This document shows, piece by piece, positions 46,355-59,062 of a DNA stretch of 64,000 nt; position 1 is the first letter of the stretch, and each line of letters opens with the position of its first letter. This stretch comes from Polytrichum commune (lineage: Eukaryota > Streptophyta > Polytrichopsida > Polytrichales > Polytrichaceae). The notes beneath the pieces are model-generated. The model was not told where the DNA came from, did no database searches, and was given only the letters and a program-made list of their open reading frames with translations. A program made the position numbers and the translations under genes. The stretch spans positions 8,990,001 to 9,054,000 of the forward strand of contig OX485809.1 of assembly GCA_950295325.1 (NCBI GenBank), written 5' to 3'.

Positions 46355-48850
46355 ATGGACTTAGATGATTCAAGGGAGCTTGACAATATTGTTGGCAAGG
46401 TTCAGTGCATAATATGCACATATGGGAGGGGGTGCCATGTGACTATGGGGCCCAAATTAGGTTCTCTCAAAAAATATGCAAGGAAGTGGCGGGCGAAGAA
46501 AGACTTGCTGCATATTTTCATGAAGAAAGGCGAACATTACGTGAACAAAAAATGCCACCATCTCACAACTACCGTAGTTTATACCAACTAGTGTATGAGT
46601 GAGCCGATTATCATGGCTCATGTGTGCATGTTTAACCCTTGCCATTTATGTTTGCAATTGCTTATTTTGTTTAATTTTAAATTGGGTTGTCTTTTTAATG
46701 CATGCCAACAAGAATTAGGAGCTAATGGGTGTGATGTGTGGTAAAGGTGCAACTTGCCTTCAAGAGTTACCATGCCCACAAGATCAAACAATTTGCCACT
46801 ATTTTCCATCTTTTGCAGCATTGCCGCCCTATGTTTGAGTATAAGACCATGAGGGGCCTTTATTCAATCCTGAAAATGCCACATCACAATGTTTGTCACC
46901 AAGGTGGCAATCTAGGGTGGATAATAGCTTTGGGCAAGTTATGAATAAAGCGAAAGAGGTACATGTTTCCACAACATACTATGTCATAACCACAAACAAG
47001 GTAACCACAATAGACAATTAGAGGTGGACCAACGTTTGTGCTCATTCTTTGGACAACGTTTATAGGCATCCGATACTTCGATAATTAAAGTGCTTGGTTG
47101 TGGGTGCATTTACCTCATGAATGGTTGGCCATTTGCATTTGGGCGCTATGTCCACCAATGAAGGCCTCTCAATGGAGGATTTGCACAAGAAACTTGCATC
47201 ATTTGGCATAGATGGTGCAACTATATTCCAAGTAAGAATGACAAATTATTTTCTTGTGTTGGTTCTTCAAATATTCATTTCCGAATCCTCTATTCATGCA
47301 TGCTCACCTCTTTAATTAATGTTGATTTGTTTAGGCTTATTTGAGTGTATGCAATTTTGCTTGGTAGGCCTTTTTCATTGTTGCTTGACTTAGGCTTATG
47401 TGCATATGAACGCCATCCTCGGATGTCTAATAATATGATCTTGGTGGTATCATGAAGTTCTTGCATGATAGAATAGCACCCCATATGCATGGGATGTATT
47501 GCATAAGCTATCACACCAATTTGGCCATCAAAGAGCTATCACATCTCCCGGAAATCAACAAAATTTCTCAATTTTTTTCCAAAAAGACTTTGCTAGGATT
47601 CTAAAGAGGCATGTAGAGTTCACTAAGTTCTTTTAACTAATACATATGAATGGTTTGAAAATGATCATAAACGTGAAGACTAGGTGGATGAGTATGTTCT
47701 CTCCACTTAAACATGCAGTCACGAATACATGAGAAACAATGAAGACAAATGACAACGAAGACAACAAAGATTCCACCACCACCCACCAGTCACACGAGGT
47801 AGCAAGGGCAAATTTTAGCTTTTGGTTGATGTGTCTATGCCAATTGCATTGTCTTGCTTCTTGCCTCTTCTTGATATTATCCATTACATGGTTAAAATTT
47901 CCCAACATAGGGATGTTTTCATCTGTGGCTATTTGGCGGTGGTGAAAGTATGTCAGGGTTAGCTGTACCAATTGTACTTTGACCTTGCCATGAGCTTCTG
48001 CTTAGATGCTTTTAGAGAAATGTGTGACTTAATTACTTGTTGCCATGGCACTATCTTTCTCATTCAAGAGCATTTTGCATTGGATATGGATGTGATGGAC
48101 CTTAATGGCTTGGATGCAATGACTGTACATCTAATTAATACAAATATTGAAATGAAAAGATCTGGAAGGTATCCCATGAGTCTTTCACTTGCATTATAAA
48201 TGATGTGAAGTCATTGTACCAAGGTTTTGTAATCCCTAATCTTAAAAAAAAAATTCAACTCTTGTGTTGTGTTGAATTCAGTCTATGTGAGTCATTGTGT
48301 TAATTAAGTTAGCCCATGTGTTAAATCAATCCATGTGTCCATTTACCTCATGTCTGTGTTGCCGAGTCTTTAATTGCAAGGTTGTCCAATCGATTTCTTG
48401 CATCTAGCCTTATGGATGCCTTGGAGGTCGTATCCCCCACTACTAGTTGCAACAATATGTAGATGTATTGTTGGAGGGGCATTTTATCGTCATTATTAAG
48501 AATCATTATTTCTTTGAGTGTTGTGTTGGTGAGGATCACTTCCCCTCATTGTTTGCTCTTTCAACCTTGAACTACTAATTCGCTTTGTTAAAAGGGGCGA
48601 GGAAGGCTAATCTAGCCAATGGAATGCAAAAGCCCATTAGTTTGAAACCCTAACCAAATTTTAGCACAAACTGTTTATGTCAATGGGGCTTTACAGACAC
48701 TTTGATGAGTGCTTCAAGTTTGCCAAACTAGCTCTAGTGCAAGTACTTGGTTATGTCAAGGACAAACACACATTTTCAATAGTGAAGTGGGCTCTGCAAC
48801 TAGCCTTGCAAAGATCGGCTTGCATGTGTTGGCATCTTTAGTCAAAAAAA
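46355..48850 (+). pseudogene. hAT-like RNase H-fold transposase, heavily decayed
   Basis: Successive frames on the plus strand give conserved blocks. These are STTYYVITTNKVTTIDN (catalytic-region start), EGLSMEDLHKKLASFGIDGA with TIFQ, MHGMYCISYHTNLAIKELSH, NVKTRWMSMFSPLKHAVTEY, ISQHRDVFICGYLAVVKVCQ, and at about 48700 FKFAKLALVQVLGYVKDKHT with FSIV (dimerisation end). Order and wording fit a domesticated/plant hAT branch related to ZNF862/C17orf113-type proteins. At least five frame changes and many stops separate the blocks. The 65-codon frame at 46405..46602 just upstream looks like fossil coding sequence but is unassigned. Confidence 0.7.
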
Positions 48851-50790
48851 CTTTTACTCAAATCATTCCCTTTTAACATGGTCAATGACTAGTGGCATGC
48901 TGAGTGGAAACTCCAACCATATTGTTAGTTGAAGCCATGAGCTACCTTGTATATAAGTTTGAATAGATTTTGAATAGACAACTTCAAATGAACCTCATGG
49001 GCCACTTGGCCCAAGGACATGGAATTGTTGGGGATTTACACCCTCATGAGTTTTTTTGGTGTTAGATGCTTAGAATGTGTTCCTTATGTCATTAGCAAAT
49101 TGTTAAACTATGTTGTTGTAGTCATTGGTCATGCCAAAGTATTAGAATATCTTGCTTGAATCATTACACGTGTTGTAATGCTTGAATGTCTTCCTTAGAT
49201 TGTTGCATATATCAAAGCTAGAATGTTTTGATTAATTAATAGGTCATTGGAGATTTCAGTGCCATAATGTCTAGCTTGGGTCATTGTAGATGTTAAAAGA
49301 ATGTGACAATGTGGCCAACAAGGTTATGTTAATGTCCATGATCCAACAAAGTTATGTTTATGTTGTGTTGTGTGTGTTTGTTTGGAGAACATGTATATGT
49401 TCGGATTTAATTGTCATAATTGGAAGATGAAAAATTATGTCACTACATTAGAGGCCATGTCTCAAAGAAAAATACAATTGGTTTACCATATTACTCTTTT
49501 CTAATATACATATACATATTTAAGTATAATGGCCATTTGCACTCCATCCACTCAAATTTCTTGTCATGTGACTCTACTATTATTGTTTTGCAGTGTTTGC
49601 CATGTATTTTCTACCACAAAATAACTTATAGCCACTTCCCTAAAAGTTAGTAACACTATTTTGTCAAAAGCAACTACATTTGAAAAAAAATTTAGAGCCA
49701 TCCATCTTACACAACTTCAAAGTTATGCACCTCCCTTACAACAATTAGATCAACCCCCCAAAAGGGCTGTTGGTGCTCACCCGTGGATGCTGTTTTGTTT
49801 GATAACTTATAAGCTACACATTGGCATGTTGGTCAAGGTGATATAAGTTGAATTTGGTTGGAGGCTTTAATTGCCTAAGTTTTGAGGCGGCACTGTGTAG
49901 GTAATGTTCAAGATACACAAACTATTCTGTACGAATTTGGCAATCATGGTTCAGTGCCATTGCTCATGCCCCAACCACACCAACTTTTCATCAACTTCAA
50001 GATGTGAAATAGTTGGGGATGTCACCGTAGCTGGATGCCAAATTGGTCACACCAACATCTCGGCTTCCTCAACATTTTTGCTATGATGTACAACTGCTCG
50101 CCTAGGTGTCCTACCTCCCTAGCGGTTAAAAACAATTGCGGGGCAACAAAGTTGGGTCATGTGGACAAATCAAAAGGTTTTGGTGGTGGACCCCATGCGT
50201 TTGACGTGCATCCAAATGTGGACGTCAAAGTGCAAGTTACGACCATCTCCGACGCCGTCATGTAGGTTGGATGGTGATGGCCCACCATGAAAGTCATTGT
50301 GGGAGACTAATTCACCTACAAAAAATGCACTTTCACTTTGGTGTGATTAGGGCATCAAGGTTCAAATTTCAAAGCTTGCTTGCAGCCTTGCTGTAATTTA
50401 CTTCTTTAATGGTAGCACGTTCGCACCAAAATCTTGTCTTCAAGAGGTTTGATACTTCAGACTTTAATGTTGTGAGTGCTACACGAAGGTGAAAATATGA
50501 ACAAGATGACATAGGAAATTCTTGATGCACCGCTCCACTTGACCTGTTCTCTGTAATATCTTATGCTTTCAAATGAGCTGCAATGCTGTTTTGAATTACT
50601 ATTAGCATTGATCATAAAACTGGACCAAACAAGGTATTAGTTGTCATTTTCGGAATCAGACACTTGAACCTACATGAGTATCAAATGAAAAGTAGCTGAA
50701 AGTGGCGGTACCAAACCCTGCCAAGCAACACGACTTGAGTTACAAATTCATATAGCAACTCTACTAGATGGCAAGCAGATAGGTTGAACT
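48851..50790. other. Intergenic, no supported gene
   Basis: Stop-rich with no recognised motif. It may include the eroded 3' flank of the hAT-like element. Confidence 0.4.
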
Positions 50791-52449
50791 TGTGAATCAT
50801 GAGGGTGCTATAAGGAACACGGAATTGAATGTTTCAGGAAGGAAACCTGACAGAATTACAGGGATACAGATTTCTAGGTTGAACGCTAAAGTAATCAACA
50901 AGATGACCTCCAGCTCTGCCTCTCTTTGTATGAATTACATGGAAACCTCATGTATTGAAGACTCTTCAAAGGTGTCCAAATATCACCTGAAGAGCTGGAA
51001 AATTGTCAGGATGGATTTATCCCGATTCTGCAGCAGCAGCAGAACCACAGCTTATTGCATGTAGGGCATCGCTGATGTATCGTTGAGCAAAAGCCGAGGT
51101 TGTGCAATTCTTTGAAGATGGAGAAAGTGGCGAGGTGAGTTCCATCCTAGAATATCTGCACAGTTTGAATAGGATTCTGCTTCATCCAAATTGTTGGCTA
51201 TCACAATTGGCATCCACTATGTACAATGTGAAAAACACGGGCATTGTTATGGATTGCGGGACCGCTGACTTGTGAAATTAAGCTAAAGGAGAGAAGACCT
51301 CTCTGTCAAGAGTTCGAACAACAATGCACCCTTCATCTACTGCATAATCTAGTAGCTCCACATCTGCAGTTGCCTTGTGAATTTAAATTGTGAAATTCCT
51401 TAGCTCATTTCTCACTGAAGTGAATGTATTCTACCCTTCTATAAAGGCAAAGCAGGTTGAACTGCACTAATTTTCTTATGACCTAATGTCAAATTGGTTT
51501 ATCGGGATCTAAACCCTTAGACATTAATTCTAACCACAGGGCTCCAATTGCCTTCACCAAGAAAGCACCATCCTTCAAATTCCGATTGCCGATTGAATTG
51601 TGCAGAGTTCACGGCGTTTGATAAACCACGTCTACCACATCTAAGCACATCTCACTTCACAATATCTGTCAGCTTGCTATTTTAGCCCTAGGATGGATAT
51701 TGACATCAGACTTCAAGCGTTCATGCAAGCTTAAGGTACATTCGACCAGGTAGTGAAGCCCCCCATTTGACTATAGATAGATTTCCAACAGGAAAGACTC
51801 ACATTCTTCAAGATTCCATCATCTTCTCTTCCCTACCCTACCTTCCTTGCACAGAAAAGAGCTTCACTACGTTGCAAATACCTCACCTTCACGGAGGATG
51901 ATCTAGACAATCGTGAGTAACAGCTTGTGCCGATCTCTGACTCTGCTTGTTGATTCACAGGTCGATGAACTTTTCGAAGCTTGCCAAATTCTTGTACGTG
52001 GAATGACACAGTCCCTAGTAAGAGGAAACTTGTCAAAACCCCGAAGTCTCTCTGAATATAGTTGGGATATTTCTTGATGATAGTAGCAGAAGAAATCCAC
52101 ACGGAATGGCACACCTTTGATACTCCTCAATGAGAACAAGTGTTGGTCTCACAAGATGATGCCTAGTACATTGCCAACTAGGTTCGGATACTGTTCATGT
52201 AAGCAGATATCAGTGAGAAGATCAAATCCTGGTTTAAATCAAGATCCAAGTTTTGGGAGTGGGGGATCAAAGTATCCCCTTCAGATGCACATAGAAGTTG
52301 GTAAAAGAGTGAAAGTCAAGGATGCCAGGGCACAGAATTGATACTGCAGGGCAAAAGGCTTGGCCATGGCTAAGCCTGTGTGTGATTCTTCTTCTACCTC
52401 CAGCTGGTAGACGGTATTCTTGTCTTGGTAGAGGTAGCAAAGAATTATA
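50791..52449. other. More complex low-copy sequence; possible gene relic on the plus strand
   Basis: Base composition is more even than in neighbouring transposon debris. A plus-strand stretch from 51961 reads VDELFEACQILVRGMTQSLV, then SKPRSLSEYSWDIS before a stop, preceded by an acceptor-like TTGATTCACAG. The preceding frame ends TFTEDDLDN before GTGAGT. The implied intron (~48 nt) is too short for a typical plant intron, so I do not call a gene. Confidence 0.3.
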
Positions 52450-53640
52450 CTTGCAGGAAGGAGGTTGGGTTTGTCAAGTTGCGAGCTGGCTTATTAGGCC
52501 TACGATCACGGTACCCCAGACACTTGACACTATTTCTCAAAGCAGTTGTACAAGGTTAATTGTGCATGTTTCTGCAACCGCAGGACTTAGAAATCTTCAG
52601 AGTTAGTGAGTCGATCGGATTGAATTACCAACTCTGAAGATTTCTCAGGCCTGCGGTTGCGCCCGACAAATTGCACAAGCCAGCTTGGACTGCTGATGCT
52701 TTGAGGAGTATTGGTAATCAAATAGTGAGATGCCAGCTCGCAATTTGACAAACCCTACCCTCCTTCCTGCAAGTTTATTTCTGTTCCTGTTGATGGCCGA
52801 TGAATCCATCCTGATGTATCTAAGTTAAGGGTCGGGGAAATCAAAAACTCTTTTGTGCAATAATTCTACATGGCTAGGAGGTGATGATTGAGCTGCTGTA
52901 GCTCACAAGGTAGAATATTCTGCATGTCTCTCCAACAGCAGGCCTTAGAGATGTTCGTGCAGTTGGTGAGTCGGTTATCGCATCCTACAGCAGCTCAATC
53001 AGCTGAATTCCCCTAGCCCATTCCATTATTGCAGACGCGAAATTGTGATCTCACCGACCCTTAACTCTACATAATGAGGAAGGATTCATTCATTTGCAAT
53101 CAACAAGCTAAAGAGAACTAAACTTGCAGGGAGGAGGTTACCTGAGGTTAGGATTTGTCAAATTGCGAGGTGGCTTATTCATGGGATCATAGTACCCGGA
53201 CCCTTCCCAACATTTCTCAAAGCTTCAGCAGTACAAGGTAAAATTGTACATGTTTCTGCATGCCCGCAGGCCGTAAAAACTTTAGAGTCCGTGAGTCGAT
53301 GGATTGCTGGCTACAGCAGCTCAACTACCTTTTCCTAGCCCCAGAGAAATATCGCAGACGCAAGTAAGTGATTTCACCGACCCTTACCTCTACAAGGACT
53401 CACTGGAACTAAACTTGCATAATGCGGAAGGCGATTAGGGTTTGCCAAATTTGGAGGAGTTGGCTTGTAATTTGTGAGTGTAATTTGACACTCACAATTA
53501 TTTCTCAAAGCCTCAGCAGTACTACAGGCTGGCTTGTGCAAGATCTTAAATTCTGCAACCAGGGGTTCAGAAATCCTGACAGTTGGTAGCTTGTCGATTG
53601 CCAGCTGCCACACCAGCTCAAATTTTAACCACCTCTACAT
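52450..53640. repeat. Array of diverged direct and inverted ~200-bp units
   Basis: Units at about 52450..52630, 53122..53330 and 53412..53630 share ACTTGCAGG, GGTTTGTCAA(G/A)TTGCGAG, TGGCTTATT, TTTCTCAAAGC and AGCAGTACAAGG. Inverted copies lie between them: 52629..52660 complements 52579..52608 as a ~29-bp imperfect hairpin, and 52725..52775 inverts 52454..52490. The motifs TTAGTGAGTCG/GGTGAGTCGG recur four times. Confidence 0.7.
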
Positions 53641-54532
53641 CAGGAAGAATTCATGCACCAACATCAAGGAAAAAACCGGCCACTCCGCACGCAAGGTGCT
53701 CCTAATCTATGCACAACCAAGAGACTCGGATCGAGATAGACACTCCTTTACTTCGGACCTTGGCAGCTCAGATCCCACCTGACCACTGTAAGGAAGTCCC
53801 CAGGTGATCAAAAAACATCATCATCATCATCATCACCTTCCGTCCAACTCTTCTGCCATCACCTGATCCGAAGGTTCCCAGTGATCTTCTCACCCGACCC
53901 AACCCGACACGATGTGCAACGGAGCAGCAGCCTTGTCCTGACTCGACTTGAACACCTATGCGAGAAACTCAACCCGCAGACAATCGTTGGAATGATTCCC
54001 TCATTCTAGGGGCCGCCGGCTGCCTGCCTCCGCTTGCGGTCTCAAGAAGCCGCTCCACAGATGTAGGACGGCAGGCGACGTCTCTTGAGGAGGGTGATCA
54101 GACAATCAGACTGGACCCACGACACCGTACCCATCCCTCCTTAACTTCCTCGACCCTTTCGTAACTTTGACGGGCGCTACAAAGCAACTGCATTGGTTCA
54201 TCATCTACGCCGGGCTGCTTCAAAGGAAGAGTCGCCATCGTCGGGTCTGATGGGATGGACTCATCAGCCTCGAATGATCTCTATCAGCTTCCTCCTCTTC
54301 CGACACACTTCCGCTGCTTCACTCACCTTCCAGTCAACGCGTTTCCGGCGTTGATCTTCGTCTCCGGAGGGGTGGAGCTAGCGAGCCCACCACCATTCAG
54401 GAGATTCCAGGAGCAAGCACCTGCTGCAGTGGCCGCGGAGGTTTCTGCGCAAAATCGGTCAAGGTCGTCGCCGAGTGCCGAAGTCCACCCGCTGGCTAAA
54501 CATCTTTCGCTTCATCTTCACTAAATTGGGGA
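53641..54532. other. GC- and CpG-richer block without an assigned gene
   Basis: Distinctly richer in CG dinucleotides than flanking DNA. A plus-strand frame of 89 codons (54255..54524) and overlapping alternatives are open, but none has a recognised domain. A (CAT)n tract sits at 53816..53836. It could be a promoter/first exon of an unrecognised gene or a gene relic. Confidence 0.35.
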
Positions 54533-55886
54533 ATACACTACTCTACATATGGCATTTGGGGTCATGCGGTATGTTATGTATGTCCCTATGGTAACTTTTC
54601 GGATGACACTTCCTATGAATAAGTGACCAAATGTTGTCATGGATGATTGGAATTTGGATGACAAATCCATGTGGGTAGTGATAGCTAGTAATTGCAACAC
54701 TGTGAATCTATAATCCCCCTAAAATTTCACAAGGAATGACAAATAACATGTTGGGTTAACAGTTAGCTTGAAATTTGTGCAACATTTTTTAGAGATGGAG
54801 TAGAGGGGTTGATGAGGAATGCAAGTTGCTTTGTAATTTTATTACTTGTAATTAATTAGTTTTGCATTTCCCCAAAGAGGCAAGTAAGTCAAATCCCCTA
54901 TATGTACACTAGAGTCTCCCTAATCTAAGCATCGAAATATCCTACTTTGTATATGAATGCACACAAAACGGTTAACTCAATGACGCCCAAAAGTGATCGC
55001 AAGTGGTGAGAAACAAGACCTATCTGGCTAATCATTGCATCCCACCTATCACTGCATCTTTTTTGGGCCACCACTTTTACAATTAACCATTTTGGATCCG
55101 CACAGGAATCATTCTACCCCTAGTCTAATGCACCAGTAGTGGTCATTCACTATTTTCAAAACTTCTACTTTATTCTATAAATTCCTCTAAAATGATGGGT
55201 AATTTTCCAGAAGTCTTGAACTTCAACTCATTATTTCTCAAACTCAACTGGTTCATCTGTAACTAGCAGCCGGTTCTCCCCGTTCATTGGCCTGAACGCT
55301 TTAAATACCAACAGAACTAAGTTGCTAGGCCTTCAAGACGTGCAAAGAAACAAGCAACGAAGTTGTTAGGATGCAGAATATGCCAAAATTTGTTTAAAAA
55401 ATTGGTAGTGGATGAAATAAAAGTAAGTTGGGATGACAATAGTTGTAAACTTATTCAAAAGAAGTGTCATAAGAACGTTACCACAGTGGCATAAAATACC
55501 ACATGACACTAAGCTTGGACATTCCTGATCAAGATCTCATTACTGATCTATAGGGTACCAAAATTTTGATCATGACACATGTCTAGGTTTGAGTGCTAGA
55601 GTGAGGAGAAATAACCGGTTATGACAGACTCTAGACATTGATAACATGTGTGGGACAACTTTTGACTCTAGAAAGTCACAACAATTTTCATTTTTAGGAA
55701 TAGAAATTACTAGGAATTTGCAGGGATCTTGATTTCTATCTTCCTACATAGGAAAAAATTGCACCACCGTATACTTTTCCAGACGTGACACAAAATTTGT
55801 TATGTGATCAGTTATGGGCACCTCTACTCTAGTATTGAGCAAGACATATATAATTGGTGACACTAAACACAATTTTTAGTGTATGT
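54533..55886. mobile_element. ~1.35-kb relative of the 60.05-kb MITE, opposite orientation
   Basis: 54533..54790 matches the complement of 60422..60160 (GATGACACTTCCTATGAATA, TAATTGCAACACT, TCTATAATCCCCC). The right end, inverted, matches 60054 (TTTAGTGTCACCAATT, GTCTTGCTCAATACTA). An internal partial end at about 55460..55510 (GAAGTGTCATAAGAACGTTA) suggests nesting. It also hosts the dispersed repeat at 55120..55300. Confidence 0.65.
55120..55300. repeat. Dispersed repeat family member nested in the 54.5-kb element
   Basis: TATTCTATAAATTCCTCTAA, GTCTTGAACTTCAA, GTAACTAGCAGCCGG and CCCCGTTCATTGG match the 42.8-kb and 15.7-kb copies. Confidence 0.6.
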
Positions 55887-57640
55887 AGTCTTGTAGGGTC
55901 AGCTTGGATGGATGGATGGGTGACCCTTTGTTTACTAGCTAGTGCGCATGGGCAGTTCAGTTACTGAGGTAAGGTGGGCTGTGGTTGTTGCAAAAGCCGA
56001 TCCTAGTGTTAGTGAAAATCATTCTGGCTGAAGTGGTTGAATTCAATACTTGACACCTGATTGAATTTAAAAGGAGAGAGTTTCACTTTTTAAAAAAGAG
56101 AGAATCGTGGAGTGATTTTTCTCGTTTCAGTTTCAAGTTTGTAAGTTTGGTTTAATATAAGAACTCATTTTAAAGTAAACTTGGACATATTCTCAAAATG
56201 TGGATTTTTTGGTTGTTTCAATCCTATAGATGGATCTGTCATAACATTTATGATATACCTGAATTTCATGGGAGATCTTTGGATCCTTAGCGATGACTTG
56301 AATGTTATGCTATTAAGTACGATTAAGTGTTGAGTAATGAAAATATGATCAAAATAAATTTTAAAACATTACCATAATTAGCTTTACATATTCTATTGGA
56401 GAATCCTATCATACAATCTTATCAGAGGATCTTACGATGAAATTCAATATGTTATAATTCCGGACTTGGACTTAGTCTAATTTTACTTAACTATTGGTTT
56501 AATGTTATTACTTTTTCAAATTGTTGAAGTTTTGGGAAGATCCAAAAATGTACAAAAGAAGAAGAAGTAAAGAACAATCTTGCCTAACATGGATAAATGA
56601 ATAAGTGTTTATAAAATTGTTCAACACATGTACCATTTTTACTGTCTGACATCCAAGTAGTTGAATCACATTACACTACCAACTTCTCTACAGACAATTC
56701 GTACATTACTAAGTTAATGCACAACTTAGTTCATTGTGTCCAAGATTTCAGCATCTTCAACTAAATCTTATAATGTCAAAATTGCCGAAACAATTCCAAG
56801 TCCATGTGACAAAGCTTTTGGATGTCCTAAACGAAGTGTCTAAATCACCCATGTCTCGAGAAATTAAATATAACCCAAGAAAACATTCTCAAGCAGACCT
56901 GCAAGTACGGACCAAGTAAGCACACTTTCCAAGTGAATTTCTTGTTACCTTGATCAGCTGAACCTTTTGCCGGATCTCAAGGATTAAGAAGATGGATGAC
57001 CAAGTAGGCTATAGTGGATAAAATACAGTTTGCATGGTCTCTTCAAATAGATTATTATATCCAACTTTGATGGGGCAAATTGGAGGTACAAAACATGCTA
57101 TATATCTTATTTAAGTACTTATTCCTTGTTTGACATTCGATATGTGGTACGGATCTACCCTCAAGAGTAGTAGGTTTGCGTACATGCGTTCAAAATTAGT
57201 CATGGTGGTGAGCTTGAGGATTTTCGTGGAGGTTAGGGTGGTTGCATTTAGGTGAATGAGTTAAAAAGAGTATTTCACGAATGCACTAAATCTATGTGTT
57301 ATTTTGGGTGGCGACTTCTAATTGTACATGAAAGAAATCCAAGGCTACATGTATGTTTTGATAAGGTGAACAATGGCTCCACATATAAACTAGTAAGTGG
57401 ATAAGTGGTCCCAAATTTATATTTGCAAGCTAAATGTGGCCACACAAAACACAAGCTAAAGGGGAAGTTGAAATTGAACAAACCCATTGAAATTGATTGC
57501 ACACAAAATATTTGCAAACTACATTGTTATTGTCTAATTAGTGTGGGTTACTATTCAGAGTGTATGTGTTGCAATAAATTTTTTTTGACATTACTTTTTT
57601 TTACCAAGTAAGTTATAACATATTCTTCAATGTACATACT
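55887..57640. other. Intergenic, nothing recognised
   Basis: AT-rich, no coding or structural signal noted. Confidence 0.4.
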
Positions 57641-57866
57641 AACTACACTAAATATGTTATTTAGTATCACTTTCTATCTGGAATTATACAATGTTGTGAC
57701 TATTTATTGTACATCTCATTTCCCCCCAACAAAGGTCAAATTGGTTGTTTGGACATTATAGAATATTAACATCTTTACTTGGTAGAAAATTACATTTATA
57801 GTAAAAGGATATAGGAATGTGTAACTTCAAATAGTAAGTAACACTAAATATCATATTTAGTGTACT
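57641..57866. mobile_element. MITE with self-palindromic TIRs, 226 bp
   Basis: Left ACTACACTAAATATGTTATT... and right (inverted) AGTACACTAAATATGATATT... ends. The interior matches 36080..36323 in the same orientation (GGAATTA-ACAATG, TTTACTTGGTA, AGGAATGTGTAAC versus AGCGTTATGTTTAA). Confidence 0.78.
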
Positions 57867-58535
57867 TATATTATTCAGGTAAAAACTGGTACTCTTTGTA
57901 AAATGTTATAGCAATGTGCAACCCCAAATGATAACCCACACTAATTAGACAAAACATTGTAGTTGAACTAGAGGCTTCCAAGTTCAACTAGTTTGCAAAT
58001 GTATGAAAGGATCAACATGCACATATCATTCATTTCAAGCACTAAGCAACATCTTAGGCCAACGTGTGTTGTATCAACCCTCTAAAACATCAATATGCAC
58101 CCAACTTGAATCAGTTTGCACACATACAAGATGATCAACATTGAAACATCATACACTTGAAGTACCTAATGCATTTCTACACCCGAAAGATCGGACAAGT
58201 CCACTTCAACAAGAAAATACAACCAAATATTTTGGACCAACCCACTTGAACAAGAGAATACACCCAAAATGAACATCACTGCTCAAAAAGACCACTCATG
58301 AATATAATTATACATACAAGTACAAATAAGTTGGCCTTGGCAATAACAATATGCTAGACAATGTACACATACACTCTTTCTATACTAATTCTAACATGAA
58401 CATTGCAAGAGCAAAGAGACTACAAGATACAAGTTAAGAGAGCAAGAAGGTGGCGCTACTTTCTCCTCCATTCCCCACAATGGTGTTTAACTAATCAACA
58501 GAAAGGCTAAGTTAGCTTATTTAATATTAGGTACC
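57867..58535. other. Intergenic, nothing recognised
   Basis: AT-rich spacer; no coding or repeat signal beyond short motifs. Confidence 0.4.
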
Positions 58536-58538
58536 TAA

Positions 58539-59059
58539 TGCCCCACCCCCACCTGACTTCACCAAATAACCAAAGTTTATCCTAAAACTTAGGTAAAGCT
58601 CCCTCGGTTATAGCGGAGGCATCCGGCTCTCCCAATGCACCTACAAGAACTTGGTCCAGAGATTTTCAAGTAGGTTATAGTTAAGTAGCTTTCACACATG
58701 TTCATTATTTTATCTACCAAGCAATGAAATGTTGGATAGTTTTTGTCCCATCTCCAAATGCCTCACTACTCATCTATCTTACCATTGGTTTTTGTTAATG
58801 AAGCTCCTCGTGCCTTCATAGCTAAAACTAAAAGCAACCAATCACAAGGGCGGGAGGCGACACTTTTGAAGATCCTACATTCTTGCCTCATATCTAGGTA
58901 CTGATGGGAGGGTCTGTGCTTGAGGCTTAAAGCCTCCACTTTCAAGCCATGCCACATCATTTGCCAACTAGGCTCGGCACTAGATAATGTCGATGGTGTG
59001 AAGGCCATGTTTATAGAACCAACTTTTAGGCTTAGCTAAAGTCAGGTGGTGAGGGGGCA
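58539..59059. mobile_element. Complete GC-rich-TIR element, 521 bp, TAA target duplication
   Basis: Ends TGCCCCACCCCCACCTGACT and, inverted, TGCCCCCTCACCACCTGACT, flanked by TAA (58536..58538 and 59060..59062). The right half is the same sequence as 28285..28564. A 3-bp TAA duplication suggests a PIF/Harbinger-mobilised MITE. The 80-codon minus frame inside is not a credible gene. Confidence 0.82.
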
Positions 59060-59062
59060 TAA

